Assembly: GCF_022458745.1 (NCBI RefSeq)
Contig: NZ_JAJJJF010000003.1
Coordinates: forward strand, 62,001 to 126,000
Length of the DNA stretch: 64,000 nt
Origin: Bacillus piscicola
GTDB taxonomy: Bacteria > Bacillota > Bacilli > Bacillales > Marinococcaceae
Reading direction: 5' to 3'
Part shown: positions 42,925 through 51,508 of the stretch, one piece after another
How the letters are laid out: every line of letters starts with the position of its first letter
Numbering within the stretch: the first letter of the stretch is position 1
Notes under the pieces: generated by a model
Database searches by the model: none
Seen by the model: the letters and a program-made list of their open reading frames with translations, nothing else
What the model was told of the DNA's origin: nothing
Translations under genes and position numbers: made by a program

Positions 42925-43560
42925 TTATTCATTTCTCCATTCCATGAGTGACGCGTTCGTGCAAGATTCTTCGTCATCAGGTAGATAGTTCTTCAAAATA
43001 CGAAGAAAAGTAAAACCATTGTTGAGCTGAAATGTCATCACAGGATCATAGATTTCTTTTGCTGTCACTTTCTCCGCATATTCTTCGGGTGTATACTGAT
43101 CAGCATACTTATGGTAGAAAGGAATTCGACCCCCAATAATGATACTTTTCAATCCAAGTTCTTTACAGAGTCTTTTGCGTTCTTCGTATAGCTTTTTGCC
43201 CAGCTTAAGATCTCGGTAATCAGGGTGCACCACTACTTCAATTCCGTATAAGTGTCCACCATCTGGGTTGTGATTGCGAATGTAACCTTCATCACAAATA
43301 TCATCGAATGTGTGTTCTTTCTTCCAATCTGCTTCTGCAACAATCAAGCTTCCAGATGCACCTATAATTTTCCCATTATATTCAATACAACGCTGTCCTT
43401 CTGGAAAGATCTCCATCTGACTTACATAATGTTCCGGGTCGAAGGCAACCCCTTCTCCAAAACTGTCTACAGCAAGCTCCCAAATAGCTTGGATATCTTT
43501 TTTCTCTACTTCCCTTACAACTACCTGCTCTTCTGTTTTTGCGTCCATCTGTTTTTCCAT
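42925..43560 (-). CDS. GNAT-family N-acetyltransferase, copy 2
   Basis: A 211-residue GNAT protein closely related to copy 1: 'VVVREVEKKDIQAIWELAVDSFG', 'LYGIEVVVHPDYRDLKLGKKLYEERK', 'GGRIPFYHKYADQYTPEEYAEKV', 'TFQLNNGFTFLRILKNYLPDDEESC'. A longer frame extends upstream but would translate an inverted repeat and lacks a ribosome site; the ATG at 43560 with GGGAG is preferred. It lies between the semialdehyde dehydrogenase and nhaC copy 2. No promoter of its own is clear, so it may be read from upstream. Confidence 0.82.
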   Translation of the reverse strand: MEKQMDAKTEEQVVVREVEKKDIQAIWELAVDSFGEGVAFDPEHYVSQMEIFPEGQRCIEYNGKIIGASGSLIVAEADWKKEHTFDDICDEGYIRNHNPDGGHLYGIEVVVHPDYRDLKLGKKLYEERKRLCKELGLKSIIIGGRIPFYHKYADQYTPEEYAEKVTAKEIYDPVMTFQLNNGFTFLRILKNYLPDDEESCTNASLMEWRNE

Positions 43561-43592
43561 GTTGAAAACGCTCCCTTTTTGATGTGAAACAT

Positions 43593-43654
43593 GAAGAGAC
43601 GGGGGCTCACAAGAATAAAACAGGCTTCCATACTCTGTTCTGCCCCGTCTCTTC
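43593..43654. repeat. Inverted repeat before GNAT copy 2
   Basis: GAAGAGACGGGG and its perfect 12-bp complement are 38 bp apart in the leader between the dehydrogenase and GNAT genes. No T-run follows. It may be an mRNA processing/stability hairpin or an attenuator. Confidence 0.6.
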
Positions 43655-43752
43655 GTGCTGCAAAAATTGCTCAAGAATTCATCGCTTTTATAACTATTTG
43701 AAATTAAAACTAATTCCATAATTCGAATTCGGTATTTAAGAAATTGATTACA

Positions 43753-45177
43753 TTAAAATAACTTAGCATTGGTTCGAATTGATACGAACTTTTCTTCCAT
43801 AAACTCATGAAGTCCGGACGTACCGCCTTCTCGACCAATCCCGCTTTCTTTCATACCGCCAAATGGGGCATGCGGCACAATCGGAGCAGGGTCGTTAATG
43901 CCTACCATGCCGTAATCAAGCTGATGCATCATCCGCATTCCCCGTCCAATATCATTCGTGAAGCAATAACCCATTAAGCCGTACTGCGTATTGTTCGCAC
44001 GTTCGACGACCTCTTCTTCTGTTTGAAACGTAAAAATGGGGGCAACCGGACCGAAAGTCTCCTCTTTTGCGATTGTCATCTCGTCAGTCGTACCCGCAAG
44101 GACGGTAGGGGCATAGAAATAACCTTTCGTATCTTCTAAACGTGAGCCGCCTGTTACTACTGTCGCTCCCGATTCCGCTGCTTTTATGACTTGCTGCTCT
44201 ACTTTGAGAAGAGCTGCTTCGTTCACAAGAGGTCCCATGTCTGTGTCTTCTTCCATTCCATTGCCGACTTTCAATTCACCAACGGCTTCGGCGAGCCGCT
44301 TGCTAAATTCATCTTTAATGGATTCTTGAACGTACACTCGATTCGTACTAATACAAGTCTGGCCGGCATTTTTAAATTTCGTGCCAATTACGGAAGCCAC
44401 GGCATCATCCAGATCAGCATCATCAAAGATAATAAATGGGGCATGGCCTCCTAATTCCATGGAAACTTTCTGGACGTTCTCCGCTGCGTTTCGCATTAAC
44501 AGCTTTCCAACATTGGTAGAGCCGGTGAATGTGATTTTCTTCACGATTGGATTGCTTGTCATTTCCTTGCCAATGGCTTCGGCATCTCCGATCACTAGGT
44601 TGGCTGCACCAGCTGGCAAGCCTCCACGCTCAAAACATTTGAATACTTCTATCGCACACTGCGGAGTCGATGGTGCGGGCTTGAGGACAGCCGTACAACC
44701 GGCGGCTAAAGCAGGCCCGAGCTTCCGAGTAATCATCGACACTGGGAAGTTCCAAGGGGTGATCGCTCCAATGACGCCGACCGGTTGGCGGAGGACCATT
44801 AATTGTTTTGCCGTATCAAGAGCAGGAAGAACTTCCCCATACACACGCTTCGCTTCTTCTCCGTACCATTCAAGGTATGCTGCCGCAGAAACTACCTCTC
44901 GACGAGCATCGGCAATAGGTTTCCCCATCTCATTTGTTATTGCTTCGGCAATAGGAGTTTGTGCTTTCAGTAATTCGGCAGCAATATTTAGTAGTATCTT
45001 TCCTCGCTCATTCCCTGAAAGGGCACGCCATGTTTTAAAAGCTTGGTGGGCAGATTGGATGGCTTCTTCTGCCTCTTTTTGACCACCTATATATACTTCC
45101 CCAACTGCCTCTTCCGTAGCTGGATTTATGATGGTTTCTTTCTGATTTGTCTCTATCCATTTACCGTTAATATACAC
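43753..45177 (-). CDS. Succinate-semialdehyde-type dehydrogenase (GabD-like)
   Basis: A 474-residue ALDH of the SSADH group: 'YINGKWIE', 'ITPWNFPVSMITRKLGPALAAGC', 'MELGGHAPFIIFDDADLD' (general base), 'NAGQTCISTNRVYV' (nucleophile) and 'DYGMVGINDPAP...PFGGMKESGIGREGG'. It oxidises succinate semialdehyde or the related 4-aminobutanal derivatives. It follows the C45 hydrolase and aminotransferase genes and probably finishes an amine-to-acid route. GTG start with GGGGGAG eight bases upstream. Confidence 0.88.
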   Translation of the reverse strand: MYINGKWIETNQKETIINPATEEAVGEVYIGGQKEAEEAIQSAHQAFKTWRALSGNERGKILLNIAAELLKAQTPIAEAITNEMGKPIADARREVVSAAAYLEWYGEEAKRVYGEVLPALDTAKQLMVLRQPVGVIGAITPWNFPVSMITRKLGPALAAGCTAVLKPAPSTPQCAIEVFKCFERGGLPAGAANLVIGDAEAIGKEMTSNPIVKKITFTGSTNVGKLLMRNAAENVQKVSMELGGHAPFIIFDDADLDDAVASVIGTKFKNAGQTCISTNRVYVQESIKDEFSKRLAEAVGELKVGNGMEEDTDMGPLVNEAALLKVEQQVIKAAESGATVVTGGSRLEDTKGYFYAPTVLAGTTDEMTIAKEETFGPVAPIFTFQTEEEVVERANNTQYGLMGYCFTNDIGRGMRMMHQLDYGMVGINDPAPIVPHAPFGGMKESGIGREGGTSGLHEFMEEKFVSIRTNAKLF

Positions 45178-45295
45178 CTTGTCATCTCCCCCTTACTTGC
45201 TCAAAAAGAGCTGCTTCCTCTTAATGAGCGCACTTCCGTCGCTCACTGAGAGTAGCCGCATCCCTCACTGTATACGTTGCTTCTTAAACCGACAT

Positions 45296-46411
45296 TTAAT
45301 CAGCGGTCTGTCTTTCTTCTTTGCGTTTTACTGAGTATTGTTCAAATGGCTTATGGGCTGGCATACCGTCACAAACATAGATATTGTTTTCAGTCAGATT
45401 CATCACAATACCAAATACTGTTTCCATTCGTCGGTGAACGGGCGCTTGTTCATTGACGTAATGATTAATGGAGTTTGGCGCGTTAAACGTATCACTCAGC
45501 CACGTCTTAAACGATTCTTCTGTAATCGCTGTCTTATCTTGAATTGCCTGCGCAAGCAGCTGCTCAGCTCGGCGTTTTCTAATCTCTGAATCGCTATAGC
45601 GCAAATTGTTCCCTTCTCCGACTTTCATTTGAATCTCCTGGGAACAGATGTGATTCGAGTGGACACCATGCGATGCTTCCTCATTAGTGATGGCTATTCC
45701 AAACGGGGACACTTCCACATGGAAAGCCATACCACGATGTTTTCCTTCGCTGTAACCGATCATGAAATTTGCCGCTGATGCCATTTGTCCTTCTTGGATT
45801 TTGGCAAATGCTTCATGAAGCGAAGCCGAATCCAATATCGAACGAAGCCCTAGATGAATGGGGACGCCATCTGATTTCTTCCCGGAATGCAGGGCATTAA
45901 GGCCAACTCCCAGTGCATGTTCATTACAGCCGATTTTACCGATGATGCCACCTTCTGTGATCATTAGAATGTTTGGCCTGTCTTCCCTTTCAATGTTCAA
46001 CATGAGCAAGCTGTCTTTTTGAGCACTTTTCCAATCCCAGTTCTGCCCAATAATCGTATCTGCTGTCAGCGGGCTGCACGTACTAATACTCGTACAGCCG
46101 TCGCTAAAGGAGGTGTGGGCGTTGCCGGTAAGTGCAATTTCGCTCCGTGCATTTAAAGCTAAGATATCTTCAAAAGCAAGACCGGCGCCTTCGGCAACCC
46201 CTTCCATTTCCTCCAGTAATGCAGGGTCAAAGGCCTCGATTGCGGGCATGTGAATTTTAGCCCGCTCTCGTACCTTTTTCCAGTCAATCCCTTGATAATC
46301 ATAAAAAAGGCGTTCATACGTTTCCATGCTTTGTGCAATTTGTGCCTTTCCCTGCTCTCCATGCTGGCGGCCAATTTCCCTGGCACTTCCCTGCAAGTTC
46401 AAAACTTTCAT
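45296..46411 (-). CDS. C45 acyl-CoA:6-APA acyltransferase-like Ntn hydrolase
   Basis: A 371-residue peptidase-C45 family protein: 'GSAREIGRQHGEQGKAQIA' at the N terminus, the autoprocessing site 'SFSDGCTSISTCSP' with the future N-terminal cysteine, 'IIGQNWDWKSAQKDSLLML', and 'GVHSNHICSQEIQ'. Fungal relatives exchange the side chain of penicillin; bacterial ones hydrolyse or transfer acyl groups on amines or amino acids. Encoded between the aminotransferase (37 bp upstream) and semialdehyde dehydrogenase, it is a natural candidate to remove an acyl protecting group from an N-acyl amino acid. Reaction not established here. Confidence 0.82.
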   Translation of the reverse strand: MKVLNLQGSAREIGRQHGEQGKAQIAQSMETYERLFYDYQGIDWKKVRERAKIHMPAIEAFDPALLEEMEGVAEGAGLAFEDILALNARSEIALTGNAHTSFSDGCTSISTCSPLTADTIIGQNWDWKSAQKDSLLMLNIEREDRPNILMITEGGIIGKIGCNEHALGVGLNALHSGKKSDGVPIHLGLRSILDSASLHEAFAKIQEGQMASAANFMIGYSEGKHRGMAFHVEVSPFGIAITNEEASHGVHSNHICSQEIQMKVGEGNNLRYSDSEIRKRRAEQLLAQAIQDKTAITEESFKTWLSDTFNAPNSINHYVNEQAPVHRRMETVFGIVMNLTENNIYVCDGMPAHKPFEQYSVKRKEERQTAD

Positions 46412-46448
46412 TCTCGTTCATCCTTTTTAATTGTAGTCGTACTATCTA

Positions 46449-47810
46449 TTATGCTTGAAAATTCACTAATGCGTCATCCATGATGGAGACCATCTTTTCG
46501 ATTTCCGGCTTGGTGATAACGAGAGGTGGAGCGAGTGCAATAATTGCCTTTCCATCTGCTGCTCCCAACGCGCGCAAGATTAGGTTTTTCTGGAAGCAAT
46601 CTTCTACATACTGAAGCCCTGCTTTTTTGTCCGCTGCAAACCGTTTGCCACTTGCACTATCTTCGAATAATTCAAACGCTCCCATTAAGCCTTTATTCCT
46701 CGTCAGACCCACGGTAGCATGCTTTTCTTCTAAATAAGCAAGCCCTTTATTCAAGACTTTCTCCATTTCTTTCACATGGTTTACAAGATTCATTTCTTCC
46801 ATGATTTCCAGGTTCCGAATACCGACAGCACAAGCCATTGGGTGCCCGCTGTACGTAAACCCGTGGGCCATCACTTGGCCAGAGGTATTAATTACTTCTT
46901 TCACTTTATCATGAATCATAACGGCACCTAATTGTGCATACCCGCTCGTAATGCCTTTTGCAAGTGACATTAGGTCAGGAACAACATCCCAATGGTCCAC
47001 TGCAAACTTTTCGCCCGTTCTACAGAAACCGTTGATCACTTCATCCGCAATAAAGAGAATGTCAAATTCATCACACAAATCTCTCAGCGCTTCAATATAT
47101 CCTTCTGGAGGCATATAGACACCGCCTGAGCCTTGTACCGGTTCAATAATGATCCCGGCAATGGTGTCAGCTCCTTCCGTCTCAATCAAATGGCGAGCCG
47201 ACTTTTCAAAATCCGGATGGGAGCGGTCGCCCTTTTCGCATTCTGTCAAATGTGCGGTTGCATGGTAGACTTCGGGCATTTCTGTTCCAGCAAAACGGTG
47301 GAACCCAGGGATTGTTGTTGCTGTACCCGCGCCAATCGTCACGCCATGGTAACCGTTCACAAAGGAAATGAATTTGGTTTTCTTTGGCTGTTCCTTTAGC
47401 TGCCAATAGAGCCGAGCTAACTTAAAAGCAGTGTCATTGGCTTCCGAACCACCAGAAGTATAGAAAACTGTGTTTAATCCCTCAGGAGTCCAATCTGCTA
47501 ATTTCTTTGTCAAGCGGATGGCTGGTTCATTCGAATAGCCTGCAAAAGAGGAGGCAAACGCAATTTTGTCCATTTGCTCCTGGGCTGCCTTACCTAATTC
47601 TTTGTTTCCGTGGCCTAAGTTCACATTCCAAAGCATCGAGATTCCGTCAATGTAAGAGTCGCCATCAGTATTTTTTACATAAATGCCATCTCCGCTTTCA
47701 AAAATCATCTTCGGCAGCTGGCCCGGAATACTAGTTGGGTGTAGATAATGTTGAACGTCAAGCTGTTCAAGATCATGAGTCAATTGGTTTTTAACAGGTG
47801 CTTTTTGCAT
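46449..47810 (-). CDS. Class III aminotransferase (putrescine/omega-amine type)
   Basis: A 453-residue class III enzyme with 'YTSGGSEANDTAFKLAR', the PLP aspartate in 'LFIADEVINGFCRTGEKF' and the lysine in 'SLAKGITSGYAQLGAVM'. It is paralogous to 15013-16392. The start follows GGAGG by eight bases. It heads the operon aminotransferase - C45 hydrolase - semialdehyde dehydrogenase - GNAT - nhaC and is driven by a -24/-12 promoter. Likely donors are putrescine, other diamines, or their mono-acylated forms; the product aldehyde would feed the dehydrogenase. Confidence 0.87.
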   Translation of the reverse strand: MQKAPVKNQLTHDLEQLDVQHYLHPTSIPGQLPKMIFESGDGIYVKNTDGDSYIDGISMLWNVNLGHGNKELGKAAQEQMDKIAFASSFAGYSNEPAIRLTKKLADWTPEGLNTVFYTSGGSEANDTAFKLARLYWQLKEQPKKTKFISFVNGYHGVTIGAGTATTIPGFHRFAGTEMPEVYHATAHLTECEKGDRSHPDFEKSARHLIETEGADTIAGIIIEPVQGSGGVYMPPEGYIEALRDLCDEFDILFIADEVINGFCRTGEKFAVDHWDVVPDLMSLAKGITSGYAQLGAVMIHDKVKEVINTSGQVMAHGFTYSGHPMACAVGIRNLEIMEEMNLVNHVKEMEKVLNKGLAYLEEKHATVGLTRNKGLMGAFELFEDSASGKRFAADKKAGLQYVEDCFQKNLILRALGAADGKAIIALAPPLVITKPEIEKMVSIMDDALVNFQA

Positions 47811-47870
47811 GTATAATTCCTCCATTTCAAATATGGCAATAGTGTTTGTGTTTTCACTTTTATGTAATAT

Positions 47871-47886
47871 GCAACATTTGTGCCAA
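47871..47886 (-). promoter_or_regulatory. Sigma-54 (-24/-12) promoter
   Basis: Minus-strand TTGGCACAAATGTTGC matches TGGCAC-N5-TTGC; drives the aminotransferase operon. Confidence 0.9.
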
Positions 47887-48004
47887 CTTAATCTAAATCA
47901 ATTTTTTTAATTCTAAAACGCTTACAAAACAAGTAATGCGGTCACTAAAATAAATGTATCTAGACTTTATTGAAGTGATTCTACAATGCTTCCATATCTT
48001 TTTT

Positions 48005-48039
48005 TATGCTTTTTAGCATAATATAGTTGTTTATGCATA
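48005..48039. promoter_or_regulatory. Paired enhancer sites for the sigma-54 activator
   Basis: TATGCTTTTTAGCATA (48005-48020, perfect) and TAGTTGTTTATGCATA (48024-48039, one good half) are 19 bp apart and begin 119 bp upstream of the -24 box. A further TATGC-N6-ACATA lies at 48164-48179. These account for part of the 450-bp gap before the next gene; nothing else is recognisable there. Confidence 0.7.
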
Positions 48040-48262
48040 CCAGTCCAGAAATCAAGTTGTATGTAAACATCTTAAACTCATGTTTCTCAAATAAATGCAA
48101 CTAAAAATCTTACAGTTATACATTCATTTTTATTATACCTTATTATCTATGACTCTACCTATTTATGCAAAAAAACATAAATAATGGGCCGTGCCCTACA
48201 TTTTAAACGGGACTCTTCGACAAATAATGTCTGAGAGCCCCGTACTAGTTAATCGATTTAAT

Positions 48263-49783
48263 TTAATAAAGATCTGTGCGCCTATCAGAAAGCGGTGTCA
48301 CGGTTCCAATTTTCCGATCACGACGAATCAATTCCAAGTCGACATCACTATGAAGAACCATTTCAACATTTGCGTCTGCTTCGGCAACTACCCCGTTATG
48401 TCCAAAGCTTAAATCAACTGGGGAAAATATCCCGGATTGAGCGTACTGTGCATTCATCCGATACACGCCGGTTATATGTCCCGTCATTCCTGCGACCACT
48501 GTGTATACTTGATTCTCCACTGCACGCGCTTGGGTACAGCAGCGGATACGCGTGTGACCTTGCTGCTCTTCCACTGTATAAGGAGCAAATATTATATCAG
48601 CTCCTTGATCCACGGCTATTCGTGCCAATTCTGGAAACAGCATATCGTAACCAATCAGAATAGCCACTTTTCCGCAATCAGTATCGAAAACCTCCAGTTG
48701 GTTACCCGGCTTAATCCCCCACCATTTTCGTTCATCAGCTGTAATGTGAAGTTTGTACTGTTTATCAATCTTGCCATTGCGATGAAACAAGAAAGAAACA
48801 TTGTAAATATCGTCACTTTCTTCAACGAAATGGGAGCCGGCAATTATATTAATACTGTAGCGAAGAGCAAGTTCTGAAAACAATTTCATGTAGTCATCAG
48901 TATACGTTGTCAATGTGCGAATTTGTTGACTAGGAACCTTTTCATTCAAGAATGATAGAAGCTGCAAAGTTAGCGCTTCCGGCAATACTGCAAAATTGGA
49001 GCGTTTCTTCGAAGCTGCATGAATGAAATATTCACACCGCTTCGCAAACTCCTCGAATGAGTGAATCTCTGTTAGTCCGTACTGAATGGCTGAAATTCGT
49101 GCCGGTATCGCATGCTGGTAATATTGCCGTCCTTCTGGGACATAATCGACGTTTTTCCACTCCAATATAGTAGCGTACTTTAAAGATGCTTCGTCCTCCA
49201 GCAAATAATCCGCTTTAACTCCTCTAATCTCAAACCCATTCATTAATTGAAAAACAAGAACTGGGTCGTATATTTTTTGGTCTCGTACTTTCTCGACGTA
49301 CTCCTCAGCAGTCATTTTGTCCGCATATTTATGGTAGTTAGGTATCCTTCCACCAAAAATAATGCTTTCTAAATTTAATTTTTTACAAAGATTTCTACGT
49401 TCTTCATAAAGACGTCTGCCGATCTTCAAGTGCCTGAAATCAGGGTGTACAACCACGTCGGTACCGTATAAATGTTTTCCTTCCGGGTTATGGTTGGTAA
49501 TGTAGCCCCCACCGGAAATCTCATCAATAGAGTGGTTATCACCATAATCATCATAATTAACGATCAAGCTTGAACTGGATCCAATAATTTTTCCATTGTA
49601 TACGACACACATTTGCCCCTCAGGGAATAATCGGATATGGCTCTCATAGTGTTTTTTCTCAAATGCGATATCGGGGTTGTCAAACCCAAGCTGGGCAATT
49701 CGTACAATCTCATCAATATCTTCCTTCTTTATTTCACGGATAACAATTTCATTTTCAAAAGCCGAAATGTCTGTTTCCGTCAT
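48263..49783 (-). CDS. GNAT acetyltransferase fused to a nitrilase-fold domain lacking its cysteine
   Basis: A 506-residue two-domain protein like B. subtilis YhcX. Residues 1-215 are a GNAT domain paralogous to the two single GNATs nearby ('LYGTDVVVHPDFRHLKIGRRLYEERR', 'GGRIPNYHKYADKMTAEEYV'). Residues about 225-500 are a carbon-nitrogen hydrolase domain with catalytic Glu269 ('AVLPEAL') and Lys344 ('QYKLHIT'). The expected catalytic cysteine, normally in an ICYDxxFPE context, is replaced: 'LIGYDMLFPELARIA' has Gly378 (codon GGT, one base from TGT). The hydrolase half is therefore probably inactive or altered, unless nearby Cys370 substitutes. No sigma-54 motif is seen upstream. Confidence 0.85.
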   Translation of the reverse strand: MTETDISAFENEIVIREIKKEDIDEIVRIAQLGFDNPDIAFEKKHYESHIRLFPEGQMCVVYNGKIIGSSSSLIVNYDDYGDNHSIDEISGGGYITNHNPEGKHLYGTDVVVHPDFRHLKIGRRLYEERRNLCKKLNLESIIFGGRIPNYHKYADKMTAEEYVEKVRDQKIYDPVLVFQLMNGFEIRGVKADYLLEDEASLKYATILEWKNVDYVPEGRQYYQHAIPARISAIQYGLTEIHSFEEFAKRCEYFIHAASKKRSNFAVLPEALTLQLLSFLNEKVPSQQIRTLTTYTDDYMKLFSELALRYSINIIAGSHFVEESDDIYNVSFLFHRNGKIDKQYKLHITADERKWWGIKPGNQLEVFDTDCGKVAILIGYDMLFPELARIAVDQGADIIFAPYTVEEQQGHTRIRCCTQARAVENQVYTVVAGMTGHITGVYRMNAQYAQSGIFSPVDLSFGHNGVVAEADANVEMVLHSDVDLELIRRDRKIGTVTPLSDRRTDLY

Positions 49784-49874
49784 AATATCTCATGTCCCTT
49801 CTACTTTTATACGAAATTTTTCTTTATACCACGATTCAACTTCACCATTCAGTACAGTTATTAAAATACGGACG

Positions 49875-49906
49875 ATTTTTTAATTTAATTTAATTTAATT
49901 AAATTC
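49875..49906. repeat. TTTAA pentanucleotide repeat
   Basis: About five consecutive TTTAA-type units form an AT-only tract upstream of the fusion gene; possibly part of its promoter region or simple low-complexity DNA. Confidence 0.5.
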
Positions 49907-49984
49907 TTAAGTGCTTAATTAAAAACACGAATGATCATATGGTAATTACGTTTAAACATTCGCATAAATTGCGAATACTACTAG

Positions 49985-50105
49985 TTGATTGCAACCGAAG
50001 GCGGGGGCCATGCCCGCGGCAAAGAAGACAAGCATAAGCGCAGTCTCGAACTGATGTTGCCCCTGTGCCTGTAGGTGAAAGCGTCCGCCTGCAGTGGAAA
50101 CCAAC
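49985..50105. repeat. Probable degenerate intergenic repeat element
   Basis: In a 390-bp gap with no gene, this GC-rich block has 'GGCGGGGGCCATGCCCGCGG' at one end and 'GAAAGCGTCCGCCTGCAG' at the other. Similar blocks (purine-rich GGCGGACGCTTTCC...-type) recur between genes in many Bacillaceae genomes as I recall them. It has no open frame and may be a non-autonomous repeat. Identification from memory only. Confidence 0.4.
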
Positions 50106-50176
50106 CGCTCTATACTATATCCGAATTGTTTGGATGTCGATAACTGTATTGAATTATGACATTGATTCTAATTATC

Positions 50177-51460
50177 CTAGCTTAAAAAACGATCCTGGAA
50201 TTGTTTATAGAACTTTAGTACACCAACGGCCTTTGTGTGCTGGCCGTGAAATGGGATCGGGCGGAGTTTTTTGACACGAAGCGGGTTGTCCGGATCGCCT
50301 TCTTCCAACACATCCTCCGCTATTGTTTTCCCTAATAGTGATGCCATTGCTGCTCCATGGCCGCCGTAACCAAACGCATAATGAGTGCCGTCTTTTAATT
50401 GACCGACATACGGAAGCATGTTCTGCGTGAAACCCACTTTTCCTCCCCACCGATACTCGATTCGAGAATCCTTCAGCTGAGGAAAAACTTGCAACATCCC
50501 ATCTAGCAAATTATCGTAAATTTGATTCTGATCCCGTTTACTCGATGCTCTCCCAGAACCTCCAAATGCCAGCCGGTTATCGCCGGTCCGTCGGAAATAA
50601 TAAAGCAGATTCTTCGTATCAGAAACGGCACGGTCATTTTTAATTAATTGTTCTACTACTTCTTGCGGAAGTGGTTCTGTGGCGATCATAATGCTTTCAA
50701 CAGGTACAACAGATCGTTTTATTTTTTTATTCAAATCCCCAGAATAAGCATTGGTGGCAATTACAAGCTTATCGGCAATTACTTTTCCTTTTTCAGTCCG
50801 GACAATCACCTTATTTTTTGAGTTTCTTTTTACACTTAATGCTTTAGAGCGCTCACATATATAAGCCCCCTGCTCTTCCGCCGCTTCTGCGAGTCCTAAT
50901 GTATAGTTGAGCGGATGAAAGTGCGCACTGTTATAATCAATCTGCCCGCCAGCATAGAAAGACGTCTCTAATTCACTCTTCAAGTCCTTTTTTTCGACGA
51001 TATCAATCTCATGATAGTTTAATTGATTGGCCATAAACTCTTGGTCTTTTTTCATCGCTTCCAAATGAGAGGGTTTATAAGCGGCGACAAATTCCCCATT
51101 GCGTTTGAAATCACACGCAATGTTATGTTTGTTAATGATCCCTTCAATCAAGTCAATAGAATCAAGAGATAGCTGCCACATCTTTTTCGCAGTATCCAGA
51201 CCTTTTTTCTTCGCCCAGTATTCCATCGAACCAAGGTATCCAGTTAAAACTTCACCGCCATTTCTCCCACTTGCACCGATCCCGACTTTCCCTTGTTCTA
51301 AAACGATTGTACTGCATCCTTTTTCTTGTAAATGATAGGCAGCAGAAAGACCGGTAAAACCGCCTCCTATTATAACAGTGTCGCAACGCTTCTCTCCTTC
51401 CAGCTGCGGACGCTGCGAGCTTTTATTTGCTGTTCCTTCCCACATTGATAAGAGATCCAT
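50177..51460 (-). CDS. FAD-dependent amine oxidoreductase (PuuB/DAO family)
   Basis: A 427-residue DAO-family flavoprotein with the FAD motif 'VIIGGGFTGLSAAYHLQEKG', 'VGIGASGRNGGEVLTG', and C-terminal 'GYGGHGAAMASLLGKTIAEDV'. It most resembles gamma-glutamylputrescine oxidoreductase (PuuB), which oxidises the free amino group of a mono-acylated putrescine to an aldehyde. No PuuA glutamyl-ligase is present; GNATs are. It is the last gene of the pot operon, 48 bp after potB, linking import to oxidation. Glycine- or other N-substituted amine oxidation remains possible. Confidence 0.84.
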   Translation of the reverse strand: MDLLSMWEGTANKSSQRPQLEGEKRCDTVIIGGGFTGLSAAYHLQEKGCSTIVLEQGKVGIGASGRNGGEVLTGYLGSMEYWAKKKGLDTAKKMWQLSLDSIDLIEGIINKHNIACDFKRNGEFVAAYKPSHLEAMKKDQEFMANQLNYHEIDIVEKKDLKSELETSFYAGGQIDYNSAHFHPLNYTLGLAEAAEEQGAYICERSKALSVKRNSKNKVIVRTEKGKVIADKLVIATNAYSGDLNKKIKRSVVPVESIMIATEPLPQEVVEQLIKNDRAVSDTKNLLYYFRRTGDNRLAFGGSGRASSKRDQNQIYDNLLDGMLQVFPQLKDSRIEYRWGGKVGFTQNMLPYVGQLKDGTHYAFGYGGHGAAMASLLGKTIAEDVLEEGDPDNPLRVKKLRPIPFHGQHTKAVGVLKFYKQFQDRFLS

Positions 51461-51508
51461 TTTTTCACCTTCTATTTTAAATTATGTTCTATCATCTGCT
51501 GCGCTTCT

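Noticed and set aside
43625-43680. Possible sigma-54 promoter before GNAT copy 2
   Set aside because: The best candidate lacks the GG of the -24 element and has wrong spacing to the -12 element.
44381-45082. 233-codon open frame opposite the semialdehyde dehydrogenase gene
   Set aside because: Antisense shadow of a conserved ALDH gene; no family resemblance.
49875-49906. TTTAA tract as a CRISPR-like or protein-binding repeat array
   Set aside because: Simple AT-only tandem units without spacers; treated as low complexity.
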